From: Clostridium niameyense
Lineage (GTDB): Bacteria > Bacillota > Clostridia > Clostridiales > Clostridiaceae
Direction of reading: 5' to 3'
Assembly: GCF_001243045.1 (NCBI RefSeq)
Contig: NZ_LN849007.1
Location: forward strand, 2,316,285-2,380,284
Length of the DNA: 64,000 nucleotides
In this document: positions 38,552 through 47,178 of the stretch, one piece after another
How the letters are laid out: every line of letters starts with the position of its first letter
How positions within the stretch are numbered: position 1 is the stretch's first letter
Program-made: the position numbers and the translations under genes
Notes under the pieces: generated by a model
Told to the model about the DNA's origin: nothing
What the model saw: the letters and a program-made list of their open reading frames with translations, nothing else
Database searches by the model: none

Positions 38552-39907
38552 ATGACTCTAAATAAAAAAATAGTAAAGGAAGTATTAAATTTAGCCTTGC
38601 CTGCTGTAGGTGAAATGATTTTGTATATGATGATATGGGTATTAGATACCATGATGGTTGGACAATATGGTGGTAGTGTAGCTGTAAGCACTGTAGGACT
38701 AAGTTCAGAGATTGTATATACGTTTATAAATATTTTTATAGCTATAGGCTTATCTGTAGGCATAACGTCAACTGTAGCAAGAAAATATGGAAGTAATAAT
38801 TTAAAAGAAGCAGAAGAATACGCATCTTTAGGATTATTTTTAGGAATTATAATATCATTTATTATATCTTGTATAATGTTTATTTTTCCAAAGCATATTC
38901 TTACTATGGCAAAAGCAGAGAAAAATGTTATTTTAAATGGTATCATTTATATGAAAATCGTATCTATAGGAATTTTTTTTAATATGATTACCAGTATACT
39001 TAACGGAATAATAAGAGGCTATGGTAATACCAAAACTCCACTTTGTGCATCTATACTAGTTAATATAATAAATTTAACTTTAGATTATGGTTTAATTTTT
39101 GGAAGATTAGGCTTACCTGAATTGGGAATAAAAGGTGCTGCTATAGCTACCTCTTTAGGTCATATAAGTGGTTTTATATTTATTTATCTATATACCATAA
39201 AAAGATCAATTATTAAACCACATATTAAATATATAAAAAAGATTGATAAAAACAAATTAAAATATATATTTAAGTTATCTATTCCTTCCTCATTACATCA
39301 GGGTTCACTAGATTTAAGCAGACTTATTAATACTTTTATGATAATGCACTTAGGGACAACCGCCTTTGCTGCCAATCAAATAACCACAACAGTTGAATCT
39401 ATTTCCTTTATGCCAGGTTGGGGGTTCGCAGTAGCTGCTACCACATTAGCTGGAAATAAAATAGGTGAAAATAATATTAAATCTGCTAAAGAATACTCCT
39501 ATACTTGCACAATTTTAGGGTCATTTATAATGGGGATTACAGCACTTTTATTTCTGCTATTTCCACAGTTTTTAATAAAACTTTTTATAAATAATAAAGA
39601 GATACAAGTTATAAAATTGGGATCCATATGCCTTATGATAGCAGCCTTAGAACAAATCCCTATGGGAATATCTATGATACTTGGTGGTGCATTGAAAGGT
39701 ACTGGTAATACTAAAACACCTTTCTTAGTGTCTTTTATATCTAGTTGGATTATAAGACTTCCCTTAATGTTCTATTTTATATATATTTTAAAATGTAGGG
39801 TAACCTACGTATGGTGGATCACTACTATCCAATGGGTGTTTGAAGGCATAGCTTTATTAATACTCTTTAAAAGAAATTTTTTTAGACAACAAAACATAGA
39901 TTTTTAA
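38552..39907 (+). CDS. MATE-family multidrug/Na+ antiporter
   Basis: A 451-residue membrane protein with about 12 hydrophobic helices. Typical MATE elements are seen: LPAVGEMILYMMIWVLDTMMVG near the N-terminus and the repeated RGYGNTKTP and KGTGNTKTP turns (about 155 and 385), one in each half, showing the duplicated architecture. It should export cationic compounds using Na+ or H+. AAGGAGATATCAA precedes the ATG. It is divergent from the uracil-DNA glycosylase gene. Confidence 0.88.
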   Translation: MTLNKKIVKEVLNLALPAVGEMILYMMIWVLDTMMVGQYGGSVAVSTVGLSSEIVYTFINIFIAIGLSVGITSTVARKYGSNNLKEAEEYASLGLFLGIIISFIISCIMFIFPKHILTMAKAEKNVILNGIIYMKIVSIGIFFNMITSILNGIIRGYGNTKTPLCASILVNIINLTLDYGLIFGRLGLPELGIKGAAIATSLGHISGFIFIYLYTIKRSIIKPHIKYIKKIDKNKLKYIFKLSIPSSLHQGSLDLSRLINTFMIMHLGTTAFAANQITTTVESISFMPGWGFAVAATTLAGNKIGENNIKSAKEYSYTCTILGSFIMGITALLFLLFPQFLIKLFINNKEIQVIKLGSICLMIAALEQIPMGISMILGGALKGTGNTKTPFLVSFISSWIIRLPLMFYFIYILKCRVTYVWWITTIQWVFEGIALLILFKRNFFRQQNIDF

Positions 39908-39939
39908 AAAAGGACTCCTAATAATTAGGAGCCCTTTTT
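39907..39939. terminator. Bidirectional terminator between the MATE gene and spmB
   Basis: AAAAAGGACTCCTAA faces TTAGGAGCCCTTTTT with one mismatch, between convergent genes, with A and T runs on the two sides. Confidence 0.8.
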
Positions 39940-39940
39940 A

Positions 39941-40462
39941 TTAAATAAGCATAAGATTTGTTATAAACACTGTCATTATTATAGCAACCAGATCCGCTAA
40001 AACAGCTGCCCAAATAGTGTGTCTTACTTTTTTTATCCCTACTGATCCAAAGTACACCGTAATAGTATAGAATATAGTTTCTGTAGATCCCATTAATATA
40101 GATGCCATTTTTCCTATATAACTGTCAGGTCCAAACTGTTTTAATATGTCTGCAAAAACTCCTAAAGCCCCACTTCCTGATAAGGGTTTTATAAATATTA
40201 ATGGTACTAACTCCCCTGGTATACCTATAGTATTTATTATAGGTGATACTAAATTAATTAAATAAGCTAAAGCTTTAGATTCCCTGAAAACATTTACTGC
40301 AACTATCATAGCTAATAAATATGGAAATATTCTAAAACATATTTTCATCCCTTGTTTTGCACCCTCTATAAAACACTCATATACCTTTACTCCCTTACAC
40401 ATACCATAGAAAATTATAAAAAATATTATAATGGGAATAATAGCCTTTATTATGTACTGCAT
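39941..40462 (-). CDS. spmB: Spore maturation protein B
   Basis: A 173-residue membrane protein of the nucleoside-transporter gate family. With SpmA it is needed for spore core dehydration and heat resistance. Features are a hydrophobic N-terminus, then FRIFPYLLAMIVAVNVFR, SGALGVFADIL and a TETIFYTITVYFGSVGIK segment typical of SpmB. It follows spmA by 13 bases with AAGGAGG before the ATG, so the two are cotranscribed. Confidence 0.92.
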   Translation of the reverse strand: MQYIIKAIIPIIIFFIIFYGMCKGVKVYECFIEGAKQGMKICFRIFPYLLAMIVAVNVFRESKALAYLINLVSPIINTIGIPGELVPLIFIKPLSGSGALGVFADILKQFGPDSYIGKMASILMGSTETIFYTITVYFGSVGIKKVRHTIWAAVLADLVAIIMTVFITNLMLI

Positions 40463-40475
40463 AAACCCTCCTTAA

Positions 40476-41051
40476 TTAAAAGTATTTTGCCAATATTTTT
40501 GAAAATAATACTCCAAAAAAAGCAGCCACAGCTGTAACTATAATAGCTGGTATTATTATTTCTCCAGGATTTTTAGACCCTAAAGCCGATCTTATAGACA
40601 AAACTGTAGTTGGTACTAATTGTATACATGCTGCATTTAATACTAAAAATAAGGCCATATCATTACTTGCAATATTCTTATTACAATTTAATCTTTTCAA
40701 TTCTTCCATAGCTTTAATACCAAAAGGAGTAGCTGCATTAGATAACCCCATCATATTAGCTGTTAGATTCATAGTCATGGCCCCTAAAGCTTTATCATCC
40801 TTTCCTGCTTCCTTAAATATAAGTTTTAATATAGGTTTTAAACCTTTAGCTATCTTATCTGTTAAACCACTTTTTTCTGCTATCTCCATTACTCCACACC
40901 ATAAACTCATAATACCCAACAAACCTATAACTAACTTAACTGTAGAGTTAGTAGAATTTATAATAATCTTAGATATATTTTCACCTTGACCAGTAATAAT
41001 ACCAAATATTATTCCTGCTAATAATATAAAGGCCCAAATAAAATTTATCAT
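40476..41051 (-). CDS. spmA: Spore maturation protein A
   Basis: A 191-residue membrane protein, partner of SpmB in spore core dehydration. Signature segments are GLLGIMSLWCGVMEIAEKSG (about residues 43-62), GAMTMNLTANMMGLSNAATP (about 88-107) and GIKAMEEL. AAGGAGAG precedes the ATG. As the first gene of the pair it carries the promoter, presumably controlled by a sporulation sigma factor; I did not define it. Confidence 0.92.
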   Translation of the reverse strand: MINFIWAFILLAGIIFGIITGQGENISKIIINSTNSTVKLVIGLLGIMSLWCGVMEIAEKSGLTDKIAKGLKPILKLIFKEAGKDDKALGAMTMNLTANMMGLSNAATPFGIKAMEELKRLNCNKNIASNDMALFLVLNAACIQLVPTTVLSIRSALGSKNPGEIIIPAIIVTAVAAFFGVLFSKILAKYF

Positions 41052-41180
41052 AGATTCTCTCCTTAAAGTAAAATACTATATAATTAATATATATGATGTA
41101 ACAATATAAAATAACATTTATTTATATCAAATTAAAACCATTAAATTATAATTTTATAGAAGTTATTGCCCTGGAAATAA

Positions 41181-41221
41181 AAAAGCATTAAAAACTTATA
41201 ATTTAAGTTTTTAATGCTTTT
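41181..41221 (-). terminator. Terminator of the polysaccharide deacetylase gene
   Basis: AAAAGCATTAAAAACTTA is perfectly repeated inverted across a five-base loop, ending 10 bases past the stop codon. Confidence 0.85.
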
Positions 41222-41231
41222 TTATTAAATA

Positions 41232-42107
41232 CTATTTAACTTTATTATAATTAGGATTACTTATTCTATATTTAAAATCATCTATTCCCTTTGCGCCACT
41301 TATATATACTCTATTTAAACCATAAATTCCATCATCTTTACCACTCCAAGAACCATCAGTAGTAAACGCCATAGTATATCCTGCTTCTTTAGCTGCTTTA
41401 AGGGTATCTTTATTCCATTTTCCATAAGGATATGCTATATAATTCACTTTTTTACCTAAGATTTTCTCTAAATCCTCTTTAGATTTTTTCATAGTTTCAA
41501 GTTGTTTTTCATAAGATAATATATCCAATTGATCATGATTTACTGTATGACTAGCTATAGTTATTCCATTATCATTCATTTCTTTTATTTGTTTTGAGGT
41601 TATAGTTTTGGGATTTTTATCTATATTGCTAGTTACATCAAATATAGCAGCTTTAAATCCAAATTCCTTTATTATGGGATAGGCATTCTCATAGTTGTCA
41701 ACATATCCATCATCTAAAGTTATAACTATGGATTTTTCAGGTACTGGCTTATTATGTACTAAGAAATTATATAACTCATCTAAAGATAATGTAGTATATC
41801 CATTATCCTTTAAATATTTCATTTGTTCCTTGAATTTTTCCTTGGGAAGTCTTAATTCATTTCCTTTTTCGTAATCTATTGAATGATACATAAGTACAGG
41901 TATTCTTTTATCATTATAAATTAGAGGTTCTTTTTTAAATTCTCTTATTTCATTCTCTTGTTTACCTTGCTTTTTCTCTTCTACTTTTGTCTTATTAGTA
42001 TGTTTTTTAGTATTACTTGCTTCTTGTTTACTACAGCCAAAAACTGATAAACTTAAAATAAAGCAAAAAATAGCACTCAATATATTAAATTTTATTTTTT
42101 TGTTCAT
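41232..42107 (-). CDS. Polysaccharide deacetylase lipoprotein (NodB domain)
   Basis: A 291-residue exported protein: signal helix with lipobox FGC (about residue 25), a Lys/Glu-rich linker and a NodB domain. Motif 1 with the catalytic base and metal aspartate is TLDDGYVDNY (about residues 129-138), and motif 2 is SHTVNHDQL (about 183-191); IPVLMYHS precedes them. It probably removes acetyl groups from peptidoglycan or another wall polysaccharide, contributing to lysozyme resistance or sporulation. TAGGAGGA precedes the ATG. The upstream gap contains the DnaA-box cluster. Confidence 0.88.
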   Translation of the reverse strand: MNKKIKFNILSAIFCFILSLSVFGCSKQEASNTKKHTNKTKVEEKKQGKQENEIREFKKEPLIYNDKRIPVLMYHSIDYEKGNELRLPKEKFKEQMKYLKDNGYTTLSLDELYNFLVHNKPVPEKSIVITLDDGYVDNYENAYPIIKEFGFKAAIFDVTSNIDKNPKTITSKQIKEMNDNGITIASHTVNHDQLDILSYEKQLETMKKSKEDLEKILGKKVNYIAYPYGKWNKDTLKAAKEAGYTMAFTTDGSWSGKDDGIYGLNRVYISGAKGIDDFKYRISNPNYNKVK

Positions 42108-42285
42108 ATACTCCTCCTAATATCACTAATAAAATTTATTGGATAAATTTATTATATCATAGCAAGTAATTTTATCCATCAACTAAATTTAAATTTGTGG
42201 ATATTATATTGAATCTTTGTGTATATATTAATTAATAAGTATATCATATACAATATATATATGTATTATTTATTATTTATTAACA

Positions 42286-42464
42286 TTATCCACATGTTAA
42301 CTGTTGATAACTTGTGGTGTATATGTTAATTTTTCTACTATAATTATTATTTTGTAAATTTATGGATATTAGTTGTATCTGGTGCATATTTATATATATT
42401 GATGTAATTCTAGATTTTGTGTATTATTAACATTATCCACATAATGTGTATATCTTGTGGACAA
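42286..42464. promoter_or_regulatory. DnaA-box cluster in an AT-rich gap
   Basis: In the 440-base gap between two divergent genes there are two perfect TTATCCACA boxes (42286-42294 and 42433-42441), each within a repeated ATTAACATTATCCACAT unit. A TTATCAACA at 42302-42310 (complement) and a TTGTCCACA at 42456-42464 (complement) flank them. TTA-rich repeats (TTATTTATTATTTATTAAC) adjoin the first box, and the area is very AT-rich. No gene other than the small one at 42585 is seen in the gap. Confidence 0.65.
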
Positions 42465-42584
42465 CTTTTCTATTTCTGCATATATTATACCATAAATGTT
42501 TCTAATTTTTAAAATTTTCTTAACATTCATTCAATTATATGTTATAATTATAATATAATATTATTTATGAAAGGTCGTGTATAT

Positions 42585-42758
42585 ATGCTTAAAAAAGTTA
42601 TATATGTGGATTTTAGAAAAAAAACCTTAATAAATAATAATAGAAGACCTTTCTTATTATTCTTAACTAATTTTATTAGAAATAAACTTCTATTCTTCTA
42701 TAAAAATCATATTAACAGATCAATAAAGCTAATCCACTACAAAAAAAATATATCTTAA
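42585..42758 (+). CDS. Small basic protein of 57 residues, unknown
   Basis: Begins MLKKVIYVDFRKKT with AAAGGT ten bases before the ATG; a longer frame starting at 42567 lacks a ribosome site. The product is strongly basic, with the pattern of a short amphipathic helix (FLLFLTNFIRNKLLFFYKN), so it could bind membrane or nucleic acid. A TATAAT-like -10 lies upstream and a terminator begins at the stop, making it an independent transcription unit. It stands directly after the DnaA-box cluster. No family is recognised. Confidence 0.45.
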   Translation: MLKKVIYVDFRKKTLINNNRRPFLLFLTNFIRNKLLFFYKNHINRSIKLIHYKKNIS

Positions 42759-42787
42759 AGTGCAGCAAAAGCTTGCACTTTTTTTTA
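42757..42787 (+). terminator. Terminator of the small basic-protein gene
   Basis: AAAGTGCA and TGCACTTT enclose a short GC-paired core, followed by a T run on the plus strand. Confidence 0.85.
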
Positions 42788-42834
42788 AATCATATATATT
42801 ATTTATTATAACTAAGTTATAGGAGGAATTATTA

Positions 42835-43302
42835 ATGAGAGTTGGTTTAGGTTATGATGTACATAAATTAGTAGAGGGTAGAAATCTAATCATAGGAGGC
42901 GTTAAAATTCCTTACAATAAAGGATTATTGGGTCATTCTGATGCAGATGTTTTGATCCACTCTATTATGGATTCTTTATTAGGTGCTGCATCCTTGGGGG
43001 ATATAGGAAAACATTTTCCTGATAAAGATATGAAATATAAAAATGCATCCAGTATAATTTTATTAGAACATGTTAAAAATTTAATTAAAGAAAAGGGTTA
43101 TAAAATACAAAATATTGATTGTACTATAATTGCGCAAGAACCTAAAATATTTCCTTATATAGACAAAATGAAAAAAAATATATGTTCAACCTTAAATATA
43201 GAAATTGATGAACTAAACATAAAGGCTACTACAGAAGAAGGCTTAGGATTTACAGGAAAAAAAGAAGGCATAGCTTCTCAAAGTATATGTTTATTAGAAT
43301 AA
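42835..43302 (+). CDS. ispF: 2-C-methyl-D-erythritol 2,4-cyclodiphosphate synthase
   Basis: Fifth enzyme of the MEP isoprenoid pathway, cyclising CDP-methylerythritol phosphate. The metal ligands are in GYDVHKL (residues 6-12) and [10 protein letters not shown] (about 34-43), and the CDP-binding [10 protein letters not shown] is near residue 132. The 155-residue length is normal. AGGAGGAAT precedes the ATG. Other MEP genes are not nearby, so ispF stands alone here. Confidence 0.95.
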   Translation: MRVGLGYDVHKLVEGRNLIIGGVKIPYNKGLLGHSDADVLIHSIMDSLLGAASLGDIGKHFPDKDMKYKNASSIILLEHVKNLIKEKGYKIQNIDCTIIAQEPKIFPYIDKMKKNICSTLNIEIDELNIKATTEEGLGFTGKKEGIASQSICLLE

Positions 43303-43307
43303 TTTAA

Positions 43308-43345
43308 AACACATATGAATAAAATTAATTTTATTCATATGTGTT
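43308..43345. terminator. Bidirectional terminator between ispF and arcA
   Basis: AACACATATGAATAAAATT is a perfect 19-base arm of an uninterrupted palindrome between convergent genes, followed by T on the plus strand. Confidence 0.85.
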
Positions 43346-43354
43346 TTTTATAAT

Positions 43355-44572
43355 TTATAAATTATTTAAATCTTCTCTGTATAAAGGCATAGACATACAT
43401 CTTGGGCCGCCTCTACCTCTAGATAATTCCGATGAAGGTATTGTTAATACCTCTACATTGCTTTTATCCAATATTTCATTAGTTACATAGTTTCTTTCAT
43501 AAGTTATAACTTTTCCTGGAGCTATGGCTAAAGTATTAGAACCGTCATTCCATTGTTCCCTTGCAGATATAACTACATCGCCTCCACCGCAACGTATAAC
43601 TTTTATATCTCTCTTCAAATATTTAGATAAAATTTTCTCTAAGCTATCTACTTCTTCTTTTACTATTAGTTCCTTATTTTTTTCATCATAACTTATAGCA
43701 TTTACTTTTAAAGTTCCCTCTATTCCTCCGTGAACAGTAAACTTATCATAGTCTAGCATAGTAAATACTGTATCTAAATGCATAAAAGCTCTAGTTTTAG
43801 GAATCTCAAATAATAAAACTACCTTAAAAGTCTTTTCTGTCTCAAAGATTTTCTTAGCTAATTTTAAAACAGCTTCACTATCAGTTCTTTGGCTATGACC
43901 AACAGCTATAACTTCTGGTGATAAAACTAGTTCATCGCCACCTTCTATGCAATCTGATTCTCCTCTATCATACCATAGAGGAATATCGGAATCTTTAAAT
44001 TCTGGATTATATTTAAAAATATATTTTCCAAAAATTGTTTCTCTCTTTCTAGTTTCGGTTCTCATAGAATTTAAACTTACGCCTTTTCCTATGCAAGCAA
44101 AAGGATCTCTTGTAAAATATAAATTTGGCATAGGATACATTAAAAATGGGTAATCTTCATGCTCATTTATATTTAGTTTATTCTTTCTTAAACCTGCCAT
44201 AACTTGATAAATTATTTCTTTATTACTCATGGAATATAAATATTCTTTTAATTTATCAGCAGCTACCTTATCTTTTATTCCACTTTCCTTTATAACTTCA
44301 GTTATAAATTTTTCTTTTACCTTAATATCTTCTATTGATTGAGCGGCCAAATCCTCTAGATATAATACTTCTACTCCATTATCTCTTAAAGTCTTTGCAA
44401 ATATATCATGTTCCTCACGCGCAACTTTTAAAAAAGGAATATCGTCAAATAAAAGTTTTTCTAAATAATCCGGAGTTAGGTTTTCTATTTCTTCCCCAGG
44501 TCTATGAAGAAGAACTGTTTTCAAATTACCTATTTCTGAGTATACATGTATATTTCTTTTTTTATTACTCAT
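43355..44572 (-). CDS. arcA: Arginine deiminase
   Basis: Hydrolyses arginine to citrulline and ammonia, first step of ATP-yielding arginine fermentation. Motifs include [15 protein letters not shown] near residue 19, FTRDPFA near 160, [12 protein letters not shown] near 262, and the active-site cysteine in [11 protein letters not shown] near the C-terminus. The start is the ATG at 44572 with GGGAGGGGG before it, not the earlier in-frame codon at 44605. Carbamoyltransferase (arcB), kinase (arcC) and antiporter genes are not next to it. Confidence 0.93.
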   Translation of the reverse strand: MSNKKRNIHVYSEIGNLKTVLLHRPGEEIENLTPDYLEKLLFDDIPFLKVAREEHDIFAKTLRDNGVEVLYLEDLAAQSIEDIKVKEKFITEVIKESGIKDKVAADKLKEYLYSMSNKEIIYQVMAGLRKNKLNINEHEDYPFLMYPMPNLYFTRDPFACIGKGVSLNSMRTETRKRETIFGKYIFKYNPEFKDSDIPLWYDRGESDCIEGGDELVLSPEVIAVGHSQRTDSEAVLKLAKKIFETEKTFKVVLLFEIPKTRAFMHLDTVFTMLDYDKFTVHGGIEGTLKVNAISYDEKNKELIVKEEVDSLEKILSKYLKRDIKVIRCGGGDVVISAREQWNDGSNTLAIAPGKVITYERNYVTNEILDKSNVEVLTIPSSELSRGRGGPRCMSMPLYREDLNNL

Positions 44573-44935
44573 TTTTTGCCCCCTCCCAAACAAAATACTA
44601 TTCAATACTTATTGTGCAAAAAAATAAAAAATATATTCTAATATATTAATATTTAATCCTCTCATTCATGTTAATAATAATTTATATTACTGTCAACAGT
44701 GATGATTATTACTTTTAGTGCATAAATGCAAAATTATACATTTAAAATCTTATGTAAAAATTTGTATTAAACTAATATTTATACCATTAATTCTGGTTTA
44801 ATTTTATAAATATAAAAATTCACTATTTTAATGCCAATTTGTGTATTTTTTTATTATTAATATTATGAATAATTATTTGATTTGTTTGAATAATAGTATA
44901 AAAAAATTTTTTTATGAATTAATATACTTATAAAA
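44573..44935. other. AT-rich intergenic region upstream of arcA
   Basis: No gene seen in about 360 bases. It should contain the arcA promoter. A partial inverted repeat (TTACTGT and ACAGTGA, near 44690) and a possible ARG-box half-site (TTGAATAG, near 44602, minus strand) were noted, neither convincing. Confidence 0.35.
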
Positions 44936-44988
44936 AATACCTAGTAATAATTAAATTTAAAAATGCATTTAATTATTACTAGGTATTT
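44936..44988 (-). terminator. Terminator of the DUF1836 gene
   Basis: AAATACCTAGTAATAATTAA is repeated inverted with over 20 paired bases and a ten-base loop, ending 14 bases past the stop codon. Confidence 0.85.
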
Positions 44989-45001
44989 TATTGATCTAAA
45001 G

Positions 45002-45622
45002 TTATTTTGTATCTTCCTCTAATTCATTATTACTAGTATACTCGTTAACTATTTTTTTTACTAATTTCTTTATGGCACTTGCTTGACATATTAAAGTCAT
45101 AACTATAAGAAAAACTGCTATTCTATTTTCTTCCTCAGTTTCTAAATTTAAATCATTTATTATTTTCTTAAGTTTTTTTTCATTAAAATGTTGTTTAGAA
45201 ACAAATTCCTCAAAACTATTTTTTTGAATGTCTGAAAATATTTTATATGCCATTTCCCATGATATTATATCATCACTTCTATCATTAATCTGGTTAAATG
45301 CTAATACAAATACCTTTTTTATTTCCTCGGTAGTAAGCAATGGTCTCATATAACTTAATAATACTAATTGAGCCAAATGAAGCTTGGTATATCCCCTTTT
45401 CTTTCCATCTTGTGGCTTAGATATAACTTCATTTTTTATGTAATTTTGTATAATATTATTTGTATAATCCTCTTCTTCAAACTTATCATTTAAATAGTCT
45501 ATTACTTGAGATAGAAATAAATCATATCTTGGTAAATCCTCATAGTCAACTATGGTATTATGGGATATTTCTTCTGCTAATTTATTTATATATTCTATGT
45601 CACTAAATTTTATATCATCCAC
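45002..45622 (-). CDS. DUF1836-domain protein, probable regulator
   Basis: A 206-residue protein resembling DUF1836. The signature region runs RGYTKLHLAQLVLLSYMRP (about residues 75-93), in which a Tyr-Thr-Lys-x-His motif and following helix look like a MerR-type winged-helix. The C-terminal half has a hydrophobic stretch (AVFLIVMTLICQASAIK, about 168-184). Family members are uncharacterised; a DNA-binding role is inferred from the fold. Start is a GTG with GGAGGT seven bases upstream. The upstream gap carries DnaA boxes, so DnaA control of this gene is conceivable. Confidence 0.7.
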   Translation of the reverse strand: MDDIKFSDIEYINKLAEEISHNTIVDYEDLPRYDLFLSQVIDYLNDKFEEEDYTNNIIQNYIKNEVISKPQDGKKRGYTKLHLAQLVLLSYMRPLLTTEEIKKVFVLAFNQINDRSDDIISWEMAYKIFSDIQKNSFEEFVSKQHFNEKKLKKIINDLNLETEEENRIAVFLIVMTLICQASAIKKLVKKIVNEYTSNNELEEDTK

Positions 45623-45835
45623 TTACCATACCTCCAAAATAATATTAAAATTTAATTTATAACTATAATAAATATTTTTATCTTTTACTATAATTATATA
45701 CTAAAAAAGTTGTTAAAAAGTTATATTATTTAAAGAAAGTAACATGTATTATTTTCCATTATATTTAAATTTCTATTAATTGAAAATTCATATGAAACTT
45801 TCTTCAAAATATTTTATATTAACAGTATAAATATA

Positions 45836-45932
45836 TTATCCACAATTAGCTTGAGTTTATCCACATAAATTGTGGACAAACTCAATCATTGGAATTACTA
45901 AACTATTATACATTATATTAATGTTATCAACA
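45836..45932. promoter_or_regulatory. Second DnaA-box cluster
   Basis: Perfect TTATCCACA boxes stand at 45836-45844 and 45857-45865, and TTGTCCACA (complement) at 45871-45879. The last two are arms of an inverted repeat (13-base arms, one mismatch, five-base gap, 45853-45883). TTATCAACA follows at 45924-45932. The rest of the 420-base gap is AT-rich and shows no gene. Confidence 0.65.
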
Positions 45933-46043
45933 ATATACTTTTTAACTTATTAACAATATTTTTTTCATAAAAATACTTCATGAAAGATTTTAAAAATTTT
46001 TTTTTATTTTGTACATACTTATTCTAAAATGTATGAATATGTT

Positions 46044-46688
46044 TTATTTAGCTGTATTATTATAGTCTTTTAAAAACTTTTCTAGTCCAATATCTGTTAA
46101 TGGGTGTTTAATCATCTGTTTTAATATTTTATATGGAACAGTTGCAATATCTGCCCCTACTTTTGCACAATCTAAAACATGATTACTATTTCTAATACTA
46201 GCAGCTATTATTTCTGTATCTATATCATATATATTAAATATTTCAGATATGTCTCTTATTATATCTACACCATAATCCCCTATATCATCTAATCTTCCTA
46301 CAAAAGGACTTACATAACTAGCACCAGCTTTAGCCGCAATTAATGCTTGTTGAGCGGAAAAAATTAAAGTTACGTTAGTTTTTATATTCTTTTCATGTAA
46401 AACCTTAACAGCTTTTATGCCTTCCTCAATCATAGGTATCTTTATTACTATATTTTTATTTATACTACATAGTTCCTCGGCTTCTTTTATCATATCATCA
46501 CAATTCACGCTTATAACCTCTGCACTTATCGGACCATCTAATAAACTACAAATCTCATTTATGACTTCTTTTAAATCCCTACCCTCCTTGGCTATTAATG
46601 AGGGATTAGTAGTTACGCCATCCAAGATTCCCCATTTAGAAATTTCTTTTATTTCTTGTATATTAGCCGTATCAATAAAAAACTTCAT
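46044..46688 (-). CDS. fsa: Fructose-6-phosphate aldolase / transaldolase (TalC/MipB type)
   Basis: A 214-residue class I aldolase of the small transaldolase family. The Schiff-base lysine is in IVIKIPM (about residue 83), and [23 protein letters not shown] (about 110-132) is the phosphate-binding part. Whether it works as transaldolase or fructose-6-phosphate aldolase cannot be told from sequence. AGGGGGAA precedes the ATG. No other pentose-phosphate gene is adjacent. Confidence 0.9.
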   Translation of the reverse strand: MKFFIDTANIQEIKEISKWGILDGVTTNPSLIAKEGRDLKEVINEICSLLDGPISAEVISVNCDDMIKEAEELCSINKNIVIKIPMIEEGIKAVKVLHEKNIKTNVTLIFSAQQALIAAKAGASYVSPFVGRLDDIGDYGVDIIRDISEIFNIYDIDTEIIAASIRNSNHVLDCAKVGADIATVPYKILKQMIKHPLTDIGLEKFLKDYNNTAK

Positions 46689-46855
46689 AAAAATTCCCCC
46701 TTAATTTTTTATAGTAAAATTATTATATCATATTAAATAAAAAATAGCTTTTACTTATTTAACAAAATATGTTTATACAAAAAATTTACATGTTATACTT
46801 GATTTGTTAAAAAATTTTATTTAATATATTATTATCATATTATTTTATTTATATT

Positions 46856-46862
46856 TTCGACA
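46856..46862 (-). promoter_or_regulatory. Possible distal Spo0A box of abrB
   Basis: TGTCGAA on the minus strand, in the context AAATGTCGAAAA, matches the 0A-box core. It is about 320 bases upstream of abrB in a 490-base gap that has no gene. Between them are two short TTTTATTTTG direct repeats near 46890-46912. Confidence 0.4.
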
Positions 46863-47021
46863 TTTGTTTATGTTTATCCATTTTGTTACTATTTTATTTT
46901 GTTTTATTTTGTTATACTTTTATTATATAAATAAATTTTAAAATAAAAGTTAATTACTAAAATATCTAATTTTACAGTGATTTTCTGCTTAAAACCCTTA
47001 AAAATCTAGGTAGAACCTATA

Positions 47022-47050
47022 TTGACTTTTAGCAATTATGGTAGTATATT
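47022..47050 (+). promoter_or_regulatory. abrB promoter P1
   Basis: TTGACT (47022-47027) and TATATT (47045-47050) with a 17-base spacer. A short palindrome (TAGGT AGA ACCTA) stands just upstream. Confidence 0.65.
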
Positions 47051-47101
47051 AACTTTAGATGGAAATACATATTAATTTTGTAAACCAATTTTAAAAAACT
47101 A

Positions 47102-47130
47102 TTGACTTTTAATGTCATATTTGCTATTAT
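47102..47130 (+). promoter_or_regulatory. abrB promoter P2
   Basis: TTGACT (47102-47107) and TATTAT (47125-47130) with a 17-base spacer, 80 bases downstream of P1 and of the same wording. Confidence 0.65.
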
Positions 47131-47143
47131 TTAATTGATGGCA

Positions 47144-47150
47144 TGTCGAA
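47144..47150 (+). promoter_or_regulatory. Spo0A box downstream of abrB P2
   Basis: TGTCGAA in the context GCATGTCGAAAAATG. It would lie at about +8 to +14 from P2, the position from which phosphorylated Spo0A represses abrB in B. subtilis. Confidence 0.65.
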
Positions 47151-47178
47151 AAATGATATTATTTAAGGAGGAAAATTA

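Noticed and set aside
44606-44649. ARG-box-like TTGAATAG upstream of arcA
   Set aside because: Only half of the palindrome is present, so it is not listed as an operator.
46870-46925. TTTTATTTTG direct repeats upstream of abrB
   Set aside because: Short and of the composition common in this genome; no separate function suggested.
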